A program made the translations under genes and the position numbers. The notes under the pieces are model-generated. The model was not told where the DNA came from and did no database searches. It was given only the letters and a program-made list of their open reading frames with translations. A stretch of 5,184 nt of DNA from an uncultured Prevotellaceae bacterium (GTDB taxonomy: Bacteria > Bacteroidota > Bacteroidia > Bacteroidales > Bacteroidaceae), in the NCBI GenBank assembly GCA_947306605.1, contig CAMZHB010000140.1, positions 1 to 5,184 of the forward strand, given 5' to 3'. Each line of letters begins with the position of its first letter. Position 1 is the first letter of the stretch. Below, in pieces: positions 1-5,184 of this stretch.

Positions 1-1
1 T

Positions 2-469
2 GAATTCATCGATGACTTGTCTCAGTTCGCGCAATCGCCCATTTCTTATCCGAAACGCTATAAAGTGCATTCCCATGTCTACTTTATCGTGATTAAAACT
101 GAAGCTGAAACATTGGAAGAATTCAAGTTGAATCGGAATAAGATGGAGTCCGAGAGCGATAATTCTGTGATGGATGTTAAGAAGCTCCGCGCCAATACAC
201 TTAACGAGGAGATTCCCGGTTGGTACGAAGGCACATTGAATTTTAAACGTGTGATTGCCATTCCAGGAACAAACAAGTATCAGTACAAGGACACTCGTTT
301 CCGCGCTATGTGCAAAGCTGAGAGCCCGATGGATTGTTATGAGCGTATTGTTGATTATCTGCGCAACCGCCATGATGTAGATATGCGCAGCCAGTTCCCT
401 TCAGCGAAAGGACGAAATTTCACAGTTACTTATTTAGGTAACGTTAAACCGAAAGAGTTACCGGTGTAA
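2..469 (+). CDS. Unrecognised protein, C-terminal part (5' end beyond window)
   Basis: The reading frame is open from base 2 (Glu-Phe-Ile-Asp-Asp...) to a TAA at 467-469, giving about 155 residues of a gene that begins outside the window. A TTG at 17 could serve as a start, but no ribosome site precedes it and the frame continues upstream, so I treat the gene as truncated by the window edge. I do not recognise the family. The visible part is soluble-looking, with no signal peptide or membrane segment. It has a beta-rich stretch (VYFIVIKTEAE), a charged segment rich in Lys, Glu, Ser and Asn, a WYEGTLNFKRVIAIPG stretch, a likely helix (MDCYERIVDYLRN) and a basic tail ending GNVKPKELPV. It converges on pheS and ends just before a strong shared terminator, so it is the last gene of its transcript. 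Coding is supported by the long open frame and the terminator placed directly after its stop. Confidence 0.75.
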   Translation, partial: EFIDDLSQFAQSPISYPKRYKVHSHVYFIVIKTEAETLEEFKLNRNKMESESDNSVMDVKKLRANTLNEEIPGWYEGTLNFKRVIAIPGTNKYQYKDTRFRAMCKAESPMDCYERIVDYLRNRHDVDMRSQFPSAKGRNFTVTYLGNVKPKELPV

Positions 470-477
470 ATAAAAAC

Positions 478-509
478 AAAGGGCCACAAATTCTCGTTTG
501 TGGCCCTTT
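478..509. terminator. Bidirectional intrinsic terminator between convergent genes
   Basis: A perfect 13-bp inverted repeat (478-490 paired with 497-509, AAAGGGCCACAAA on the left arm) encloses a 6-base loop, TTCTCG. The core is GC-rich (GGGCCAC). An A-rich tract (472-480) lies on the left and a T-rich tract (507-514) on the right, so either strand's transcript would end in a hairpin followed by a U tract. It begins 8 bases after the stop of the rightward gene and lies 22 bases past the pheS stop, which is the expected place for a shared terminator. Confidence 0.93.
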
Positions 510-531
510 TATTTGAATTATCCTTGGACTG

Positions 532-1563
532 TCAATTGGCAGCTATGAATTCTTCGAGGAAACGTTGGTCATTCTCCGAGAACATGCGCAGGTCCTTGAT
601 TTGATATTTGAGGTTTGTGATGCGTTCCACGCCTAATCCGAAAGCATAGCCCATGTACTTTGAACTATCAATGCCGCAGGCGTCGAGAACTGCGGGGTCG
701 ACCATGCCACATCCGAGTATTTCCACCCAACCTGTGTGTTTGCAGAAACTACATCCCGTTCCGCCGCAGATATTGCAGCTTATGTCCATTTCTGCAGAGG
801 GTTCCGTGAAGGGGAAGTAGGAGGGGCGGAGGCGAATCTTTGTGTCTTTGCCGAACATTTCCTGTGCAAAGAGCAGCAAGACTTGTTTCAGGTCGGCGAA
901 TGATACTTTTTCGTCCACATAGAGTCCTTCAACCTGATGGAAAAAGCAGTGTGCGCGTGCACTAATCGTCTCGTTGCGGTACACACGTCCGGGACAGATG
1001 ACACGAATAGGCGGTTGCTGTTTTTCCATGACGCGTGATTGGACGGAGCTCGTGTGGGTGCGCAGAATTATATCTGGATGAGCTTCGATGAAGAACGTGT
1101 CTTGCATATCGCGTGCCGGATGGTCGTCAGGGAAATTCATAGATGAGAACACATGCCAATCGTCTTCAATCTCGGGACCGTCGGCTAAGCAGAAACCAAG
1201 TCTCGAGAAGATGTCAATAATCTCGTTTTTGACAAGACTGATGGGGTGACGCGTGCCAAGAGGTATGGGATAGGCCGTGCGCGTGAGGTCTAAGTTCTCG
1301 GCAGATTCCGTTACGTTGGCTGCAAGCAGTTGTTCTCTGATACCGTTGATTTTTGCCAGAGCTTCTGTCTTGAGCTTGTTGATGCAGATACCGATTTCCT
1401 TTTTAGCTTCGGGCGCTACGGTGCGGAATTCATTCATCAATTCGCTTACCACACCTTTTTTGCTGAGGTATTTGATGCGTAAAACTTCCAGTTCCTTGTC
1501 GTTGCTGGCTTTGAGCTCCTCTACTTCCTTCAGCAAGTTTTCTATTTTTGTTTTCAAGTCCAT
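532..1563 (-). CDS. pheS: Phenylalanine--tRNA ligase alpha subunit
   Basis: Cytoplasmic class II aminoacyl-tRNA synthetase subunit. With PheT it forms the alpha2-beta2 enzyme that charges tRNA-Phe using ATP. The product is 343 residues, the normal bacterial length. Residues 1-85 are the charged helical coiled-coil arm that contacts tRNA. The catalytic core follows: GTRHP (103-107), GPEIEDDWHVF (129-139), HPARDMQDTFF (148-158), RTHTSSVQSRVM (168-179), motif 2 with GRVYRNE and FHQVEGL (192-214), RPSYFPFTEPSAEMD (246-260), and motif 3 YAFGLGVERIT (306-316). Ala307 in the YAFG stretch is the small residue at the amino-acid pocket. A Cys4 insert (C263-x2-C266-x4-C271-x2-C274) could bind metal; it is normal in this lineage and absent from E. 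coli PheS. The start is ATG (complement of 1561-1563), about 35 bases after a TAnnTTTG box, with an A-rich leader. No pheT is adjacent: the gene is a single unit that ends at the shared terminator. Confidence 0.98.
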   Translation of the reverse strand: MDLKTKIENLLKEVEELKASNDKELEVLRIKYLSKKGVVSELMNEFRTVAPEAKKEIGICINKLKTEALAKINGIREQLLAANVTESAENLDLTRTAYPIPLGTRHPISLVKNEIIDIFSRLGFCLADGPEIEDDWHVFSSMNFPDDHPARDMQDTFFIEAHPDIILRTHTSSVQSRVMEKQQPPIRVICPGRVYRNETISARAHCFFHQVEGLYVDEKVSFADLKQVLLLFAQEMFGKDTKIRLRPSYFPFTEPSAEMDISCNICGGTGCSFCKHTGWVEILGCGMVDPAVLDACGIDSSKYMGYAFGLGVERITNLKYQIKDLRMFSENDQRFLEEFIAAN

Positions 1564-1597
1564 GTGCGTACTCGTTTTGTTACCTTTTTTCCGAGTG

Positions 1598-1605
1598 CAA
1601 AACTA
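1598..1605 (-). promoter_or_regulatory. pheS promoter, Bacteroidetes -7 box
   Basis: On the minus strand this reads TAGTTTTG followed by C, an exact match to the Bacteroidetes -7 consensus TAnnTTTG. The predicted transcription start is around base 1591, leaving a leader of about 28 bases before the pheS ATG. I see no good TTG -33 element at the usual 19-21 base spacing, so the upstream half is weak. The short leader leaves no room for a T-box or attenuator of the kind that controls pheS in some other phyla. Confidence 0.6.
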
Positions 1606-1676
1606 TATAAAAAAGCCGAGATACGGAAGTTATTGGCCGAAAAAGTCGATATGAAAAACGAAATGCGTTTACGTTC

Positions 1677-1737
1677 GAACGAAGTCAGACATAAAATATC
1701 CAAGGTCCGACTTCGTTCCACACAAGTCCGACTTCGT
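1677..1737. repeat. 12-bp repeat cluster, two direct copies and one inverted
   Basis: GTCCGACTTCGT occurs at 1705-1716 and again, identical, at 1726-1737, exactly 21 bp apart. Its reverse complement with one mismatch (ACGAAGTCAGAC) lies at 1679-1690. The inverted copy and the first direct copy can form a 14-position stem (1677-1690 with 1705-1718, one mismatch) around a 14-base AT-rich loop. A 10-bp perfect palindrome, CGTTCGAACG, overlaps the left edge (1672-1681), and a half copy, GTCCGA, recurs at 1804-1809. The cluster sits between two divergent promoters, outside both predicted transcripts. It could be a regulator binding array or a member of a dispersed intergenic repeat family; the sequence alone does not decide which. 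Confidence 0.75.
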
Positions 1738-1819
1738 GTCTCGCTACTTTCAGTATGATTATATCACATCGTATAACCTTATTTTTGATTTGCAGACCGA
1801 ATAGTCCGAAAAGTATTTG

Positions 1820-1827
1820 TAACTTTG
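1820..1827 (+). promoter_or_regulatory. Promoter of the PBP1A-kdsB-MORN operon, -7 box
   Basis: TAACTTTG followed by CA exactly matches the Bacteroidetes -7 box TAnnTTTG. The transcript should start near base 1833, about 50 bases before the ATG at 1883. TTTG -33 candidates lie at 1784-1787 and 1789-1792. The nearer one is 27 bases from this box, longer than the usual 19-21. It is 19 bases from a poorer overlapping box, AGTATTTG (1812-1819), so the exact pairing is uncertain. Confidence 0.6.
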
Positions 1828-1882
1828 CAGAACATCGTGCGCATGGACGGTGTCCCTGTCTGGGAAATGTATAATAGGCAAG

Positions 1883-4198
1883 ATGAGACGCAAGATAATT
1901 AAAGTCCTCTGGGGCTCGCTGTTGGGTGTTGTGGCAGCCGTGGTGCTGTTTTTTACAGCCATTGCCAATGGTTGGATAGGCTATGTGCCGCCGATCGAAG
2001 AGCTTGAAAATCCTATCAGTCGCTATGCTTCTCAAGTGTTGAGCGCAGATAACGTGTTGTTAGGCACATGGTCTCTGAACGAGAACCGTGTCTTTGTGCC
2101 CCATGACGAGATTGCGCCGTCCATGATGCAGGCTCTGATTGCCACAGAGGATAAACGTTTTTACGAACACAATGGCATTGATTTCCGTTCTTTGGGACGT
2201 GCTATCGTAAAACGTGGCCTGTTGGGGCGAAAAGGAGCCGGCGGCGGCAGTACCATAACTCAACAGCTGGCAAAACAACTATACACGGCTTCAGCCGGGA
2301 GTACCACGGAACGGTTGTTGCAAAAAACGATAGAATGGGTAATAGCGGTAAAACTGGAACGCTATTACTCGAAAGATGAAATATTGACGCTTTACCTGAA
2401 TTACTTTGACTTTTTACATCATGCGGTTGGCATCAAGTCGGCAGCAAAGATATATTTTAACAAAACGCCCAAAGAACTCACTGTAGCCGAGTCGGCGATG
2501 CTTGTAGGCATGTGTAAAAATCCTTCATACTACAACCCCATCCGTGAACCCGACAGAGTTTTGGACAGACGCAATGTAGTGCTCGGCTTGATGCGCGATG
2601 CGGGTTATCTCTCAAATGCAGAATGTGAAGAATTCCAGAAACAACCGCTGGGAATCCATTTCCAACGCGTTTCTCACAAGGAAGGACTGGCTACATACCT
2701 CCGTGAATACCTGAGACGCATCATGATGGCCAAGAAACCCGTGAAAAGTCAGTACAATGAGTGGCAAGCACAGCAATATCACGATGATTCTATTGCGTGG
2801 GAAAGCGATCCGTTGTACGGATGGTGTAATAAGAATTTCAAGAAGGATGGTTCGCCCTACAATATCTATACTGACGGCTTGAAAGTCTATACTTCGATAG
2901 ACTCACGCTTACAACGGTATGCCGAAGACGCTGTTCGTGAACACATGGCGGGATATCTGCAGCCCGAATTTGAGAAAGAGAAAGGGCATAAGGCTTCATT
3001 CCCATTCTCTTCCTCACTAACGCCGCAACAAATCAAGGATATCATTCACCGAAATGTTGTTCAGAGCGACCGGTACCGTTTGTTGAAACAGGCAGGTCTC
3101 AGTGATAAGGAAATAGACCGGGAATTCCGACAAAAAGTACGCATGAGTCTCTTTACATATCAAGGAGACGTGGACACATTGATGAGTCCGTTGGATTCTA
3201 TATTGTATTATAAGTCATTTTTACGCACTGGTTTTATGGCTATGGACCCGGAAACGGGCGCCGTAAAGGCATATGTCGGCGGCATTGACTATGCTAGTTT
3301 CCAGTATGACATGTGTATGACCGGCCGACGTCAGATTGGCTCGACCATTAAGCCCTACTTGTATTCCCTGGCAATGGAGAACGGTTATTCTCCCTGCGAT
3401 GTGGCGCCCAATGTACAGCGTACTTACATCGTCGCAGGCAAACCTTGGACACCGCGTAATACGAATAAATCGCGCTATGGCCAACAGGTGACGTTGAAGT
3501 GGGGACTTTCACAGTCCAACAACTGGATATCTGCGTACTTAATGAGCAAGTTGAACCCGCATGCATTGTTAGAACTATTGCGTACGTTTGGTATCAACAG
3601 TCTGGATATCCATCCGTCGATGTCGTTGTGCCTTGGTCCGTGCGACATCTCAGTGGGCGAAATGGTCAGTGCCTATACTGCTTTTGTTGGAAGCGGCATA
3701 CGTGTGGCTCCCTTGTTTGTTACCAAAATTGAAGACAATACCGGTGAAGTCGTCACGAACTTCCCGGCACGCACAAACGAGGTCATCAGTGCCGAAAGTT
3801 CATATAAAATGCTCGATATGCTGAAAGCGGTAATCGATCACGGGACTGGACGGCGTTTACGTTCAAGATATCATTTCACAGGTGAGATTGCCGGTAAAAC
3901 AGGTACGACTAACAACAATTCAGACGGCTGGTTCATCGGAATGATACCCACTTTAGTCGCCGGTTGTTGGGTAGGTGGTGAAAACCGAGACATACATTTT
4001 GACAACATGTCTCAAGGACAGGGAGCATCAATGGCGCTTCCGATTTGGGCTAAGTTCATGAATAAAGTGTATTCAGACAAATCTCTGGGTTACTCTCAAG
4101 AAGATAAATTCAAGATTCCCGATGATTTTGAATACTGTGCCACGACTTTGAAGAACGACACCATAGTTGAGAACGGCATTGACGAAATTTTTCAGTAG
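1883..4198 (+). CDS. mrcA: Class A penicillin-binding protein 1A (bifunctional glycosyltransferase/transpeptidase)
   Basis: Inner-membrane enzyme facing the periplasm. It polymerises lipid II into glycan strands and cross-links their peptides. From ATG 1883 the product is 771 residues: a basic cytoplasmic tip (RRK), a membrane anchor at about 7-27, a GT51 glycosyltransferase domain at about 75-250, a linker, and a transpeptidase domain at about 446-730. GT51 motifs: EDKRFYEHNGID (89-100, catalytic Glu89), GGSTITQQLAK (121-131), QKTIE (147-151, second Glu), KDEILTLYLN (164-173). Transpeptidase motifs: STIK with nucleophile Ser487, SNN (545-547) and KTGT (672-675). All are intact, so both activities are expected. 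I chose ATG 1883 over an in-frame GTG at 1850 because the extra 11 residues are not family-like, while MRRKIIKVLW gives a normal anchor; a weak AGG lies 4 bases upstream. First gene of the operon; kdsB follows after 3 bases. The symbol is assigned by family. Confidence 0.95.
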   Translation: MRRKIIKVLWGSLLGVVAAVVLFFTAIANGWIGYVPPIEELENPISRYASQVLSADNVLLGTWSLNENRVFVPHDEIAPSMMQALIATEDKRFYEHNGIDFRSLGRAIVKRGLLGRKGAGGGSTITQQLAKQLYTASAGSTTERLLQKTIEWVIAVKLERYYSKDEILTLYLNYFDFLHHAVGIKSAAKIYFNKTPKELTVAESAMLVGMCKNPSYYNPIREPDRVLDRRNVVLGLMRDAGYLSNAECEEFQKQPLGIHFQRVSHKEGLATYLREYLRRIMMAKKPVKSQYNEWQAQQYHDDSIAWESDPLYGWCNKNFKKDGSPYNIYTDGLKVYTSIDSRLQRYAEDAVREHMAGYLQPEFEKEKGHKASFPFSSSLTPQQIKDIIHRNVVQSDRYRLLKQAGLSDKEIDREFRQKVRMSLFTYQGDVDTLMSPLDSILYYKSFLRTGFMAMDPETGAVKAYVGGIDYASFQYDMCMTGRRQIGSTIKPYLYSLAMENGYSPCDVAPNVQRTYIVAGKPWTPRNTNKSRYGQQVTLKWGLSQSNNWISAYLMSKLNPHALLELLRTFGINSLDIHPSMSLCLGPCDISVGEMVSAYTAFVGSGIRVAPLFVTKIEDNTGEVVTNFPARTNEVISAESSYKMLDMLKAVIDHGTGRRLRSRYHFTGEIAGKTGTTNNNSDGWFIGMIPTLVAGCWVGGENRDIHFDNMSQGQGASMALPIWAKFMNKVYSDKSLGYSQEDKFKIPDDFEYCATTLKNDTIVENGIDEIFQ

Positions 4199-4201
4199 GA
4201 A

Positions 4202-4969
4202 ATGAAACATAAGTTCATCGCTATCATACCTGCGCGTTACGCATCAACGCGTTTCCCCGGCAAACCTTTGGCTTTGTTGGGAGGAAAGCCGATTATTCAG
4301 CATGTTTATGGGCGTGTGTCCGAATCGTTCGACTATACAGTCGTGGCTACAGACGATGTGCGTATCAGTGACTGCGTGAAACGTTTCGGTGGAAACGTTG
4401 TGATGACAGGTACACACCACAAGAGTGGCACTGACCGCTGTATGGAAGCGTATTCCAAGGTTGGCGGAGACTTCGATGTGGTTGTAAACGTGCAGGGTGA
4501 CGAACCTTTTATCCATAAAGAGCAACTTGAGGCTTTGAAACAGTGTTTTGAAGATGTCGACACGCAAATAGCCACGCTGGTAAAGCCATTTGAGAAATCT
4601 GACCCGTGGGAGAAACTTGAGAACCCCAACTCTCCAAAAGTGGTTGTCAGTCCTGCGATGTACGCTCTCTATTTTAGCCGTTCCGTAGTCCCATATACGC
4701 GAAATTATCCCAAACATAAATGGCTTGAATATCAAACATATTATAAGCATATCGGGCTTTATGGCTACACGGCTGCGGCTTTGGCTGCGATAACCCGCTT
4801 GGAGCAGACACCATTGGAATTGTCGGAGTCGTTAGAGCAATTGCGGTGGTTGGAAAACGGTTATAAGATTAAAGTAGGTGTGACCCGTCTTGAAACAATC
4901 GGCATTGACACGCTAGAGGATTTGGTACACGCCGAAGCATATTTAACTAATAAAGAGGAAGAATCATGA
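4202..4969 (+). CDS. kdsB: 3-deoxy-manno-octulosonate cytidylyltransferase (CMP-Kdo synthetase)
   Basis: Cytoplasmic enzyme that joins Kdo to CTP to give CMP-Kdo and pyrophosphate, supplying the activated sugar for the LPS inner core attached to lipid A. At 255 residues it has the usual KdsB length. Conserved blocks in order: the nucleotide-binding start IIPARYASTRFPGKPL (8-23), VATDD (48-52), SGTDRC (75-80), NVQGDEPF (96-103, with the metal-binding Asp100), YFSRSVVPYTR (157-167), HIGLYGY (183-189), ESLEQLRWLENG (209-220) and IGIDTLEDL (233-241). Nothing is missing. The ATG lies 3 bases after the PBP1A stop, with a purine-rich TAGGAA running through that stop, so translation is probably coupled. 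Its own TGA overlaps the next gene's ATG. The grouping with PBP1A is consistent with shared expression of envelope genes. Confidence 0.98.
   Translation: MKHKFIAIIPARYASTRFPGKPLALLGGKPIIQHVYGRVSESFDYTVVATDDVRISDCVKRFGGNVVMTGTHHKSGTDRCMEAYSKVGGDFDVVVNVQGDEPFIHKEQLEALKQCFEDVDTQIATLVKPFEKSDPWEKLENPNSPKVVVSPAMYALYFSRSVVPYTRNYPKHKWLEYQTYYKHIGLYGYTAAALAAITRLEQTPLELSESLEQLRWLENGYKIKVGVTRLETIGIDTLEDLVHAEAYLTNKEEES
4954..4961 (+). promoter_or_regulatory. Ribosome binding site for the MORN gene
   Basis: AGAGGAAG lies inside the last codons of kdsB, ending 4 bases before the ATG at 4966. It is a better Shine-Dalgarno match than those of the other starts here, in a phylum that often lacks one. Together with the ATGA overlap it supports the start chosen for the next gene. 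Confidence 0.6.
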
Positions 4970-5184
4970 AAGGTAAAGGTATAATACTGACGATGTGTTG
5001 TATGTTGCTTTCATCATGGCAGGTGGAGGCACAAAAATTGCGCATAGGCACTTATACATTTAAGGATGGCTCTATTTATACCGGCGAAATCATGGCTGGA
5101 AGGCCGCATGGCGAAGGTAAAACCACCTTTAAAAGCGGAGATGTCTATGAAGGCCATTATGTGAAAGGCAATCGCCAAGGTAAG
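4966..5184 (+). CDS. Exported MORN-repeat protein, N-terminal part (3' end beyond window)
   Basis: An open frame runs from ATG 4966 to the right edge (73 codons, no stop). It starts with a signal peptide: Lys2 and Lys4, a hydrophobic core (IILTMCCMLLSSW, 6-18), and a likely signal peptidase I site after VEA (20-22), leaving QKLRIG as the mature start. The mature part opens with MORN repeats, the short beta-hairpin pattern YxGxxxxGxxxGxG: YTGEIMAGRPHGEGKTTF (38-55) after FKDGS, then YEGHYVKGNRQGK (61-73), with more probably beyond the edge. Bacterial MORN proteins are mostly uncharacterised; the repeats are thought to mediate protein or membrane contacts, so no reaction can be assigned. The ATG overlaps the kdsB stop by 4 bases and has a good ribosome site, so it is translated as part of the PBP1A-kdsB operon. 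By inference it works in the envelope. Confidence 0.88.
   Translation, partial: MKGKGIILTMCCMLLSSWQVEAQKLRIGTYTFKDGSIYTGEIMAGRPHGEGKTTFKSGDVYEGHYVKGNRQGK

Larger units (their letters stand above)
1564..1882. other. Divergent intergenic region (pheS / PBP1A)
   Basis: This 319-bp gap contains no convincing gene. It holds a leftward promoter for pheS (box at 1598-1605), a cluster of 12-bp repeats (1677-1737), an AT-rich stretch with a weak palindrome (1754-1768), a rightward promoter for the PBP1A operon (box at 1820-1827) and that operon's leader of about 50 bases. Short open frames here, for example 1564-1758 reading VRLRSTQVRLR, are translations of the repeat and have no ribosome site or family resemblance. 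Confidence 0.8.

Noticed and set aside
1677..1718. The intergenic hairpin as a transcription terminator
   Set aside because: It has a 14-base loop, no following T tract, and lies upstream of both neighbouring genes, where no transcript should end.
1564..1758. Small + strand open frame of 64 codons (repetitive Val-Arg-Leu-Arg)
   Set aside because: It starts at a GTG one base outside pheS, has no ribosome site, runs through the pheS promoter, and its repetitive protein simply reflects the 12-bp DNA repeats.
1850..1882. GTG at 1850 as the PBP1A start
   Set aside because: The added MSLSGKCIIGK is not typical of the family, and ATG 1883 gives the expected short basic tip before the membrane anchor.
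1685..2035. Minus-strand open frame of 116 codons over the intergenic region and the PBP1A start
   Set aside because: It overlaps the PBP1A signal anchor on the opposite strand, its composition is rich in His, Cys and Arg, and it resembles no family; a shadow frame.
4244..4750. Minus-strand open frame of 168 codons opposite kdsB
   Set aside because: It lies wholly inside kdsB, whose every conserved motif is present on the + strand; the opposite frame resembles nothing.
4966..5031. Lipoprotein signal at Cys11 of the MORN protein
   Set aside because: The residues before the Cys are LTM; Met at -1 does not fit the lipobox, and a signal peptidase I site after VEA is better placed.
1..5184. CRISPR array, insertion sequence, tRNA, integrase site or phage genes
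   Set aside because: No regularly spaced repeats beyond the two 12-mers, no transposase or integrase motifs, no cloverleaf, and coding content is core-genome throughout.

Overview
The window looks like chromosomal DNA from a Bacteroidales bacterium (Bacteroides/Prevotella type). Three things point there. PheS carries the ISARAHCFFHQVEGL motif-2 region and the four-Cys insert typical of Bacteroidetes. PheS stands alone, with no pheT beside it. Two perfect TAnnTTTG boxes, the Bacteroidetes sigma-factor -7 element, lie in the divergent intergenic region. The CMP-Kdo synthetase gene indicates a Gram-negative that makes LPS or lipooligosaccharide.

Layout. (1) Bases 1-469, + strand: the 3' end of a gene cut by the left edge, product not recognised. 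(2) Bases 478-509: a perfect 13-bp hairpin flanked by A and T tracts, serving as a shared bidirectional terminator for two convergent genes. (3) Bases 532-1563, - strand: complete pheS, the phenylalanyl-tRNA synthetase alpha subunit. (4) Bases 1564-1882: a 319-bp divergent intergenic region with one promoter facing each way and, between them, a three-copy 12-bp repeat (two direct, one inverted). (5) Bases 1883-4198, + strand: a class A penicillin-binding protein with both enzymatic domains intact. (6) Bases 4202-4969, + strand: kdsB, 3 bp after the previous stop. (7) Bases 4966 to the right edge, + strand: the start of an exported MORN-repeat protein whose ATG overlaps the kdsB stop as ATGA.

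The three rightward genes form a tight cell-envelope operon. PBP1A polymerises and cross-links peptidoglycan, KdsB activates Kdo for the lipid A inner core, and the MORN protein carries a signal peptide and so is probably periplasmic or surface-associated. pheS is a separate housekeeping unit transcribed the other way.

Most of the window is ordinary core genome. I see no mobile element, CRISPR array, RNA gene, or convincing new system. The points most worth a second look are the intergenic repeat cluster, the MORN protein coupled to kdsB, and the unrecognised gene at the left edge.
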